Origin: Limisphaera sp049537155
GTDB lineage: Bacteria > Verrucomicrobiota > Verrucomicrobiia > Limisphaerales > Limisphaeraceae
Reading direction: 5' to 3'
Assembly (NCBI RefSeq): GCF_049537155.1
Contig: NZ_JBMVQZ010000001.1
Span: forward strand, 570,330 to 634,329
DNA length: 64,000 nt
Below the pieces are notes generated by a model. The model was not told where the DNA came from and did not search any database. It saw nothing but the letters and a program-made list of their open reading frames with translations. The position numbers and the translations under genes are program-made. The number at the start of each line of letters is the position of its first letter. The stretch's first letter is position 1. Below, in pieces: positions 57,693-64,000 of this stretch.

Positions 57693-57914
57693 CTTGGTCA
57701 GCCGCTTGTCAGCATCCTAACTATACAGCCACCGTCAGTGGCCCGCAAGGCTCTGCCACCCCCTCCGGCAAGCACAGGGCAGAAAAAGCCGTACCCGCGC
57801 CTTCACAGGCTCCCAGCCTGTCCCCACCTCTGTGACACCTCTGTGTTCTCCGTGCCTCGGTGGTGTTCTTTGAGTCATTTCCCCTGCATCTCTCACTGCT
57901 ACCACTGATATTCC
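57693..57914. other. Junction between RHS cassette 3 and the RHS remnant
   Basis: Core homology stops at 57716 and the rest shows no gene or recognisable RHS motif. Confidence 0.4.
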
Positions 57915-58090
57915 TCAATGGACCACCACCACCGCCTCCCCCACCCGAGTCTCACAATCGACCGTCGCCACCTCGGCCACCTCGCCCGACACCCCCACGT
58001 ACCCCGGCACCGTCCGACTCGTGTACCGGTTCAGCCGGTTGACCGTGTTGGTGCTCCAGCGCAGGCTCTGGCCGAGTTCGTCCTCGCCCC
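57915..58090 (-). pseudogene. Remnant of RHS core
   Basis: Minus-strand translation reads WSTNTVNRLNRY then TVPGYVGVSGEVAEVATV, matching the core segment of cassette 2 (TVNSFNQYAGG, TVPGYVGVSGEAAEAATV). The frame ends in a stop after EAVVVVH. It is a small detached fragment, evidence of past rearrangement in the array. Confidence 0.7.
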
Positions 58091-58394
58091 AACAACCGGC
58101 GGACCCTGCATCATGTCGTCGGCATTACAGCTGATTCCACACCATTCTCTCCGACCCCTGCGCGAAAGGCTTGCGTCTAAGAGTCCGGCAGGCGCCGAGT
58201 GTGGCAACGTGCGTGATTGGCGACCAGTCGACGCACATCGCACCAAGGGCTGGCTCAATCAAGACTAACAGCGCTTCGTAGGGAAGACAAAGCGTCCGAG
58301 GATGCAAGGCAGACGTGGGTACCTGTCCTTCCCTCCGCGCGTCCTGAGTGCGCTTACATCGTTTCCACATAGTATGCGTGACACTACGACTCTG
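58091..58394. other. Gene-free stretch downstream of the cassette 4 small gene
   Basis: About 300 bases between the end of the cassette 4 small gene and the RHS remnant. No coding frame, repeat or RNA recognised. Confidence 0.4.
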
Positions 58395-58691
58395 TCATTG
58401 AGTTCCCGCTAATCCATCGCGCAGAAGGAAGACAGCCCCCAATGCAAGTATCTCAAGAGGGATGGCTACAAGGGCCATGAGAACAAGCACCCACTTTTTC
58501 CAGGTCGTGGTCGGCTGGAGGACAGCACCAGTGACACATGCTCCGACGCTCAGTACCACAATGAGGCCAGCACCCATGCCGAGATGGAGCCCCGCACGTT
58601 CAAGAAGAGTCAGCCCAGCCACAAGGAGACCCGGCCCTGCGAGGCCAAGCGCATACACGGCCGTCGCGACATTAGTTCGCAACAAATCCAC
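58395..58691 (-). CDS. Three-helix membrane protein, candidate immunity protein of RHS cassette 4
   Basis: 98 residues. Nearly all of it is membrane-spanning: VATAVYALGLAGPGLLVAGLTLL, LGMGAGLIVVLSVGACVTGAVL and WVLVLMALVAIPLEILALGAVFLL. The GTG at 58691 has AAGGG seven bases before it and lies 20 bases inside the end of RHS4; a TTG at 58748 would lengthen the product by 19 residues. Position suggests immunity, and a membrane protein would suit a toxin that acts on membranes. No family recognised. Confidence 0.55.
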   Translation of the reverse strand: MDLLRTNVATAVYALGLAGPGLLVAGLTLLERAGLHLGMGAGLIVVLSVGACVTGAVLQPTTTWKKWVLVLMALVAIPLEILALGAVFLLRDGLAGTQ

Positions 58692-59796
58692 TTTTGCACC
58701 CTTTGTGATGACATGCCTTCCATCCACATTGACTAACCTTGTCTGCAACCCAGACCAAAATCGTTTTTATCTCTGCTGTGACTTCCCTGCCGCCCAAAAA
58801 CCAAGTTGGATCGAAGTCGTATTTGTCAAAGATGCATGCTTCCCACGTCAGGGTTCGACATGCGCAGGATGTCGTCAATGTGATGGTCACCCGTCCAAGC
58901 GATGCAGACCAATGAGGCCCAATGGTATCTGCGAGTTGTGTTGTTCGGTTAAACCAATAAAACGGGTTCGCCTTGCAGTCTTCAGCTTGCTTCTTAAGTT
59001 CAGCTTGAAAAGCTGGCGCTGCTACCAGCGCCGACCCCATCTCAGACTCGGTCAGTTCAATGTCAATGCCTGTGCCACTGACGAATCTATTCCAAGCTCG
59101 AATGTCCTCGCTGCTACTCAAGAAGCTTCGAATCTTCCCCTCAAGCCAGGCGCAAAGGTCCTTGTCAATGTCCGGCAGTGGATTCTTGAGGCCGGGCAAA
59201 GCCACCGCCGATGCGGCTCTGAACCAAGCAGCGCAAAGCCCAACCGAATCGGATGCGCTTACTCCATCGTTTGCAACATACACGTAGAGGTTTTCCCCGC
59301 CCAGGTCCCCGACAGGATCCCTGCTCAACCAACGGCCCAAGGTTGGACTGTATGCGCGGTATTCGTACACGACCAGACCGCTGAAGTCTTCGGTGCGTTT
59401 GGTGCTGAAGCGGAAGGGATTTGCCTTGGCCGCAGGACCGCTCAGGCGGAGGGCCTCGCCAAAAGGACCGTATTCGTACCGGGCGGTTTCGGTGCCGGTG
59501 GAGCCAGACACCAAGTTCCACACGTTCCCGTTGCCGTCGTAGCACACAAAATGCGTGCCCGCCGCAGGGCCGGTGGCCATCCGAACACACAACAGCCCAG
59601 CCACACCACCGGCGCCGTCGAGAGTTTCCGACAAGTCCAAGCCCCAGATGTACCCACGCAGGAGGTTGTGGTTCGTGGCATTCAACTCCGCCACGTGCCG
59701 GTCGAAGCGCAAAGGCTCACGGATCATTTCAGCACTGCTGGCAACTGCCACGCCATTGGCACCTGCGGTTGATTCCTTTTCCGCAACCTGGTCCAT
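58672..59796 (-). CDS. RHS cassette 4: short core plus cysteine-rich C-terminal domain
   Basis: 374 residues. Core homology begins at FDRHVAELNATN, later than in cassettes 1 and 3, and includes WGLDLSETLDGAGGVAGL, YDGNGNVWNLVSGSTGTE and SPTLGRWLSRDPVGD. The boundary is ANDGVSASDSVGL. The tail (about 180 residues) has LPDIDKDLCAWLEGKIRSF, GRVTITLTTSCACRTLTWEACIFDKYDF and a Cys/His end CGWKACHHKGCKSGF. The first 25 residues, before the core, are unrelated to other cassettes. ATG 59796 is possible but has no strong ribosome binding site. No enzyme family recognised. Confidence 0.75.
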   Translation of the reverse strand: MDQVAEKESTAGANGVAVASSAEMIREPLRFDRHVAELNATNHNLLRGYIWGLDLSETLDGAGGVAGLLCVRMATGPAAGTHFVCYDGNGNVWNLVSGSTGTETARYEYGPFGEALRLSGPAAKANPFRFSTKRTEDFSGLVVYEYRAYSPTLGRWLSRDPVGDLGGENLYVYVANDGVSASDSVGLCAAWFRAASAVALPGLKNPLPDIDKDLCAWLEGKIRSFLSSSEDIRAWNRFVSGTGIDIELTESEMGSALVAAPAFQAELKKQAEDCKANPFYWFNRTTQLADTIGPHWSASLGRVTITLTTSCACRTLTWEACIFDKYDFDPTWFLGGREVTAEIKTILVWVADKVSQCGWKACHHKGCKSGFVAN

Positions 59797-59892
59797 CGCT
59801 CATCATACGCACATCGGCCCGTGCATGCTTCCTCGACGGCTCCTTCGCTTGCCACGACCTCTACAGGCGCCCCCTCCATGCAACTTTGGTCC

Positions 59893-60279
59893 CTACCTTC
59901 CCGCTCGTCGCGTGAGAATCCACGACCATATCGTAATCGGCAGCAAGGCAACGGCGATCCCGAACACTGTATCGGCGGCAACCGCGCCATACTGTACAAT
60001 CGTTGGCGGTACAAAATCGGTCCACTGATTGCCCTCACGCACAAAAACTACCACCGGCACAGGCCATCCAACGGCTCTGGCGCGCGTGCACACCTCATAT
60101 TCCAAATACATGGTAGTCCAGATTCCACCTATAGCCCCCAACACGGTCAGGAGGCCAGCAGCTACCCACCACTTTGCGCAAAACCGGTGTCGCCTGAGCC
60201 GTAGCATGGTCGCAATCACCGACCAGCCCGCCACAGATGCGATTAGGATGACAATGAACAGACCTCTGATGACGCGCAT
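59893..60279 (-). CDS. Three-helix membrane protein, candidate immunity protein of RHS cassette 5
   Basis: 128 residues. Helices are IRGLFIVILIASVAGWSVIATM, WWVAAGLLTVLGAIGGIWTTMY and YGAVAADTVFGIAVALLPITIW, with a loop of about 40 residues (CTRARAVGWPVPVVVFVREGNQW) between the second and third. It starts 11 bases after the RHS5 stop. No family recognised; immunity role from position. Confidence 0.6.
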   Translation of the reverse strand: MRVIRGLFIVILIASVAGWSVIATMLRLRRHRFCAKWWVAAGLLTVLGAIGGIWTTMYLEYEVCTRARAVGWPVPVVVFVREGNQWTDFVPPTIVQYGAVAADTVFGIAVALLPITIWSWILTRRAGR

Positions 60280-60290
60280 GATGGTAAGTA

Positions 60291-61556
60291 TCAGTTACAT
60301 GTCAGCCCGCAGCTAGTGGCAGCCTCCCATGCCCAGTCTTTGCAGTTGTAGCGTCCCTTGCCCCACGCTTTGTAGGGCTTGCGTGGGGGGTAATTCTTTA
60401 TGCAATCCTGCACCTCAGCATCGGTGGCGGTGGTGCCAACCTTATCCTTTCCCTTTCCGTGTTTTAAAGGCGTGTTGGCTTTTTCACACGTCACGCAACT
60501 GTTTGGCCGAAAATGCATTTCTTCAATGGTCCCCTTTCCCCCAAACCCCCAGCCCCACTTGTTCCCTTCGCTGTCCACATACTGCACGTAGCAGTGTTCT
60601 CCACCAGCCATGTTGCCAAGTATTCCGGGATAATCACAGATACCATCTACCGCAATATCCCGCTGGCAAATCGCAAAACCCCTAGGATATTGGGGCGGCT
60701 TTGGAAGCTCAGGCATCGGTCGAGGGAATGGTCGGCTAGGATCGGTAGGCCACGGCCAACCGGGCGGGGCCATTTGCAAGCCGAGACTATCCGCGCTCCT
60801 CACGGGAGCGTTGACGATAAAGACAAACAGACCAAGCCCTCCCACCTCCTCGATCGGATCTCTACTCAACCAGCGGCCGGAGGTGGGGCTGTAGGGCCGG
60901 TATTCGTAGAGCACCAGCCCGGTAAAGCCTTCAGTGCGTTTGGTACTGAAACCGAAGGGATTTGCCTTGACCGCAGGACCGCTCAGGCGGAGTGGTTCCC
61001 CAAAGGGACCGTATTCGTACCGGGCGGTTTCAGTGCCGGTGGTGGCCGACACCAGGTTCCATACGTTCCCGTTGCCGTCGTAGGTGACGAAGTGGGTGCC
61101 TGCGGCAGGGCCGGTGGCCATCCGAACCCACAACAGCCCACCCACACCACCCGCGCCGTCAAGGGTTTCGGACAGGTCCAAGCCCCAGGTGTACGCGCGC
61201 ACCGGGGCGTTGTTCGTCGCATTCAGTTCGGCGATGTGACGGCCGAAGAGGACGGGATCACTGACGAACTTCAAGTCCTCCACCACCTGCCACACCCCGT
61301 TGCTCAAGACGTACGAAGTCTGCCGCACCCGCCGACCCAAAGTGTCGTACTTCCAGTCCACCCGTCGCCAACTGCCCCGGTCTGTCGCTCCGTAGCTCAT
61401 CACCCTCGTCAGCCGGTTCTCTGCGTCCCAACTGTACATCCACCTCCCGTCCCGCACAAGGTTCCCGTCCAGGTCGTGGATCAGCAGTTCGGGTGTCTGC
61501 GCGACGAAGGCCGACCGCGTCTCCGACTGCACCCGGTCCGGCTGGCTCCGCACCAT
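60291..61556 (-). CDS. RHS cassette 5: core plus C-terminal domain related to cassette 1
   Basis: 421 residues. The core begins at ITNLGMVRSQPDRVQSETRSAF, just upstream of the ATG at 61556, and runs through HDLDGNLVRDGRWMY to SPTSGRWLSRDPIEE. The boundary is VNAPVRSADSLGL. After a proline-rich linker the tail contains AICQRDIAVDGIC, GEHCYVQYVDSEGNKWG, SCVTCEKANTPLKHGKGKDKVG, QDCIKN and YNCKDWAWEAATSCGLTC. The ordered His...Asn-Cys motifs resemble those of LRAT/NlpC-type papain-like folds. This match to cassette 1 shows the array holds at least two versions of one C-terminal family. Confidence 0.75.
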   Translation of the reverse strand: MVRSQPDRVQSETRSAFVAQTPELLIHDLDGNLVRDGRWMYSWDAENRLTRVMSYGATDRGSWRRVDWKYDTLGRRVRQTSYVLSNGVWQVVEDLKFVSDPVLFGRHIAELNATNNAPVRAYTWGLDLSETLDGAGGVGGLLWVRMATGPAAGTHFVTYDGNGNVWNLVSATTGTETARYEYGPFGEPLRLSGPAVKANPFGFSTKRTEGFTGLVLYEYRPYSPTSGRWLSRDPIEEVGGLGLFVFIVNAPVRSADSLGLQMAPPGWPWPTDPSRPFPRPMPELPKPPQYPRGFAICQRDIAVDGICDYPGILGNMAGGEHCYVQYVDSEGNKWGWGFGGKGTIEEMHFRPNSCVTCEKANTPLKHGKGKDKVGTTATDAEVQDCIKNYPPRKPYKAWGKGRYNCKDWAWEAATSCGLTCN

Positions 61557-62127
61557 CCCTAGGTTGGTGATGACGGCCCCCGTCCGCCCAGGTGAACGTG
61601 TCCGCTTCCGCCTCCCTTCTCAACCACGCTGCTCCGCACTGCCCACATCGCCGCATCAAGGAAACCATCCCAAACCCGCAGCCGCCGCTGCTCCCCCAGA
61701 TGTCCACCTGCAATGATCGCTGGGCCCACTGCTGAGCCGCCTCTTCGAACCCTACGCTCGCGGCACGACCTTCCTATCGGCGCCGGTGGCCAAAAGCCGG
61801 AACAAGCCGCAGCGTTTCCGCCTTGGTCAGTTCTCCTTCGAACCAGTCCCACATCTCTTGGCAGACTCGGGATGGCCGGTACAAAACCTATCGGATCACG
61901 CATGACCGCGGTAATTCCAATGTCGTCATAGACACTCAGGCAGCTTGGTGAATATGTTTCGCGATAGGTTGTATTCCGGCTTACCTAAGAGCGCTTATCT
62001 ATGCAGACCTTTTGCACTACAGGCCCTAGGTTGGGTACTCGCTTGGCCAACCTTTTCGCCCATTGCACACTGGAGCCGGTGTCATACGAGCTTGTATGTT
62101 GCATGCCGACACTGTCCCGCTACTCTC
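61557..62127 (-). pseudogene. Rearranged stretch upstream of RHS cassette 5 with possible RHS scraps
   Basis: RHS homology continues upstream of 61556 only to about 61585 (VITNLG). Further on, minus-strand text VYDDIGITAV near 61915 recalls the core motif FDDIGNRRT of cassette 2, but the frame soon diverges. No intact gene is present up to the end of the cassette 6 small gene at 62128. It is best seen as a recombination scar. Confidence 0.35.
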
Positions 62128-62739
62128 TCACCACATGCTGCTCACACGCAGGTTGGCTACGATGGCGTTCGTGTTCGCAATTGTTCTGATATGCTCCAAA
62201 ACCATGGCCGCACTGGCATGAGGACCCGGCCCACGCATCTGCACAACCTCAGTCCCGCCACTGCGGCGCACAACAACCAGAAAAGCTTCACCTGCTGCAC
62301 GCGAATAATGTCGACCCCGGATACGCACGGCGTCCCGCCACCGGTCGAGGTCGATAGCCACCTTCATCCAATTTGTGGCTGCTTTGACGTACACAGCCCA
62401 TGTTGTGTATCTCCATCCCCACGCGAATTCCGTAAATGAGCAGTCATCCGCGTCAGGGCATAGAATCAACAGGTAGAGCAAAGCACCCTCGTTTCCCCTT
62501 TCGTTCGGATCACCGACAACGGAGCCGTCAAGTCTCACCAGGTGACCTTTGATGGGAACCGTCGCAACCTCGCGGGCACCCGAGCAGACCACTTTTTGGG
62601 GCCACCATCCAAGCCCACCAAGGAGGGCCATCACCACAAAGTAGATCCACCCACACATGGCGAGAAAGCAAATCCACACACCGATGCGCCACATCAAGGC
62701 AATCCTTTTCGTGGTTGCGCTGGCTATAGACGTCACCAT
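62128..62739 (-). CDS. Membrane-anchored protein, candidate immunity protein of RHS cassette 6
   Basis: 203 residues. One or two N-terminal membrane helices (WRIGVWICFLAMCGWIYFVVMALLGGLGWW) precede a soluble part with LLYLLILCPDADDCSFTEFAWGWRYTTWAVYV and GEAFLVVVRRSGGTEVVQMRGPG. It is the largest of the six small genes. The ATG lies within the RHS6 stop region (ATGGTGA, 7-base overlap). No family recognised. Confidence 0.6.
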   Translation of the reverse strand: MVTSIASATTKRIALMWRIGVWICFLAMCGWIYFVVMALLGGLGWWPQKVVCSGAREVATVPIKGHLVRLDGSVVGDPNERGNEGALLYLLILCPDADDCSFTEFAWGWRYTTWAVYVKAATNWMKVAIDLDRWRDAVRIRGRHYSRAAGEAFLVVVRRSGGTEVVQMRGPGPHASAAMVLEHIRTIANTNAIVANLRVSSMW

Positions 62740-64000
62740 GTGAAGCGCCTCAGTGCCCTCACATCCATCGGAGGAAGCAGCTTCAAAATGCCCAGGTTCA
62801 ATCCCCCGACTGAAGGTATCGTCGACTGGTGGTGGTCGTACACCGTCCTACCGTTCACCTGTACCGTGTATGAGGGATAGCCGTCATGGACTCCCATTAC
62901 CCAGCCTGTCCGCGTACACCAGTTCAACCCCACGACAAGCGCGTAATCAATGTGCAGCCACGTTTGCGGCACACGCAGGCCCAGAGCAATCTCTGCCGCC
63001 AGGATGTAGAAGGAAGCAGCATGACCTATGAAGCCAAGCCTGCAGATGGGCGGTGAGCCGCTGGGAAAAGCTCTGAGCAGGCCAATTCCTTGTGTCGGAA
63101 ACGGTTCTTCCGTGATGCCAGTAAACCACGTCTGGTAGTCGATGGTGCATGCGTCCGTCAGCTCAACCGCGTGCCACGTCTTTTTTCCGGGTTCCGGATC
63201 CGGACCTCTGATTTCTGTCTGGACGACTACAAAGACGGATCGAAGGCCGAGAAGGTCGACAGCATGTGCGGGATTGTTCAACGTCAATACGTATCCACTA
63301 CACCAGCGGCGACACTCTTTGAGCACCATGTTTTCCATCACAGTGAAGGCCTCCTCTTCCAACGGATCCCTGCTCAACCACCGGCCCAAGCTGGGACTAT
63401 ACGCCCGGTATTCGTAAAGCACCAGCCCCGTGAAATCTTCGGTGCGTTTGGTACTGAAACCGAAGGGATTTGCCTTGACCGCAGGGCCGCTCAGGCGGAG
63501 GGGCTCGCCAAAGGGACCGTATTCGTACCGGGCGGTTTCAGTGCCGGTGGTGGCCGACACCAAGTTCCACACGTTCCCGTTGCCGTCGTAGCAGACGAAA
63601 TGCGTGCCGGCGGCAGGGCCGGTGGCGGCCCGAACCCAGAGAAGACCACCCACACCACCGGCGCCGCCGAGGGTCTCGGACAGGTCCAGGCCCCAGATGT
63701 ACGCACGCACCGGGGCGTTGTTCGTGGCATTCAACTCCGCCACATGCCGGCCGAACAGCTCAGGATCGCTCACGAACTTCACATCCTCCACCACCTGCCA
63801 CACCCCGTTGCTCAAGACGTACGAAGTCTGCCGCACCCGCCCACCCAAAGCATCGTACTTCCAGTCCACCCGTCGCCAACTGCCCCGGTCTGTCGCACCG
63901 TAGCTCATGACCCTCGTCAGCCGGTTCTCTGCATCCCAATAGTACATCCACCTCCCGTCCCGCACAAGGTTCCCGTCCAAGTCGTGGATCAGCAGCTCCC
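62733..64000 (-). CDS. RHS cassette 6 (5' part outside window)
   Basis: At least 422 codons; the frame is open through the window edge (ELLIHDLDGNLVRDGRWMYYWDAENRLTRV is the start of what is visible, cited here as HDLDGNLVRDGRW). The core ends SPSLGRWLSRDPLEE with boundary LNNPAHAVDLLGLRS. The tail has DACTIDYQTWFTGI, CRLGFIGHAASFYILAAEI, GLNWCTRTGWVMGVHDGYPSY and VNGRTVYDHHQ. Unlike the others no truncation is seen here, so this may be the 3' end of a full-length RHS gene with the exported N-terminus to the right. No enzyme family recognised for the tail. Confidence 0.8.
   Translation of the reverse strand, partial: ELLIHDLDGNLVRDGRWMYYWDAENRLTRVMSYGATDRGSWRRVDWKYDALGGRVRQTSYVLSNGVWQVVEDVKFVSDPELFGRHVAELNATNNAPVRAYIWGLDLSETLGGAGGVGGLLWVRAATGPAAGTHFVCYDGNGNVWNLVSATTGTETARYEYGPFGEPLRLSGPAVKANPFGFSTKRTEDFTGLVLYEYRAYSPSLGRWLSRDPLEEEAFTVMENMVLKECRRWCSGYVLTLNNPAHAVDLLGLRSVFVVVQTEIRGPDPEPGKKTWHAVELTDACTIDYQTWFTGITEEPFPTQGIGLLRAFPSGSPPICRLGFIGHAASFYILAAEIALGLRVPQTWLHIDYALVVGLNWCTRTGWVMGVHDGYPSYTVQVNGRTVYDHHQSTIPSVGGLNLGILKLLPPMDVRALRRFTW

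Larger units (their letters stand above)
52704..64000 (-). repeat. Six direct copies of an RHS-core DNA segment
   Basis: Approximate copies: 52704-53272, 54613-55983, 57144-57716, 59315-59724, 60856-61585 and 63363-64000 (continues). All are in the same orientation. Each begins (on the plus strand) with the GGATCC-containing codons for GRWLSRDP. Long stretches are nearly identical: for example 52727-52850 and 54637-54760 differ at very few bases. The copies are separated by unrelated C-terminal and small-gene DNA. This is ideal substrate for homologous exchange of the intervening cassettes. Confidence 0.9.

Noticed and set aside
53492..62739. Assigning the six small RHS-linked genes to named immunity families
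   Set aside because: No motif is recognisable by eye; position and signal/membrane segments alone do not justify a family name.
51000..64000. Possible CRISPR or integron-like array because of the regular repeats
   Set aside because: Repeats are 400-1400 bases, coding, and encode RHS core; no short palindromic repeat, cas gene, attC-like site or integrase is visible.

Overview
The window is GC-rich bacterial chromosome, most likely from the Verrucomicrobiota (a Limisphaera- or Pedosphaera-like lineage). That placement is an inference from gene content, not from a marker gene. It rests on Tat-exported sugar isomerase-like and aldo/keto reductase proteins, secreted beta-helix and DUF5703/LamG carbohydrate proteins, a Ser/Thr kinase with WD40 repeats beside an ECF sigma factor of the TIGR02999 type, a PrsK/PrsR two-component pair, a CotH-DUF4956-VTC operon and an expanded RHS locus.

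Layout. 0-5.5 kb: a pectin/hexuronate block, with a polygalacturonase lipoprotein (GH28, cut by the window edge) divergent from tagaturonate epimerase (uxaE), KDG kinase (kdgK) and 6-phosphogluconate dehydrogenase (gnd), closed by a strong terminator. 5.5-11 kb: single genes (NarL-type and CheY-type regulators, Tat-type sugar isomerase homolog, peroxiredoxin, small secreted protein, tRNA-Ser(GCT), endonuclease IV). 11-19.5 kb: housekeeping genes (cydA without cydB, purM, a ZIP transporter, then the overlapping run GT2-tilS-ftsH). 19.5-29 kb: a GH43-like protein, a frameshifted mscS, a secreted beta-helix protein, a POT peptide transporter, signal peptidase plus an NTF2-like protein, a SAM hydrolase, and a Tat aldo/keto reductase. 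29-32.5 kb: prsK-prsR. 32.5-38.3 kb: a secreted protein and a trypsin-like protease, ferredoxin, cinA, hpt. 38.5-42.7 kb: the kinase-WD40 gene convergent with an ECF sigma gene. 42.8-47.7 kb: an operon of a small exported protein, signal peptidase, CotH with EF-hands, DUF4956 and VTC. 47.8-50.7 kb: DUF5703/LamG protein. 50.7-51.7 kb: no recognisable gene.

51.7-64 kb is the most unusual part: six tandem, same-strand RHS modules. Each has a shared RHS-core segment ending in the GRWLSRDP and N-x-P...D..G boundary motifs, then its own cysteine-rich C-terminal domain, then a different small gene that overlaps or abuts the RHS stop codon and encodes a signal peptide or membrane segment(s). Five of the six modules have lost the 5' part of the RHS gene. 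The sixth runs off the window edge and may be the end of the full-length gene. The arrangement fits a polymorphic-toxin locus with a bank of orphan C-terminal/immunity cassettes, joined by near-identical core DNA that would allow cassette exchange. The toxin and immunity roles are inferred from architecture; no cassette shows a confidently recognised catalytic domain.
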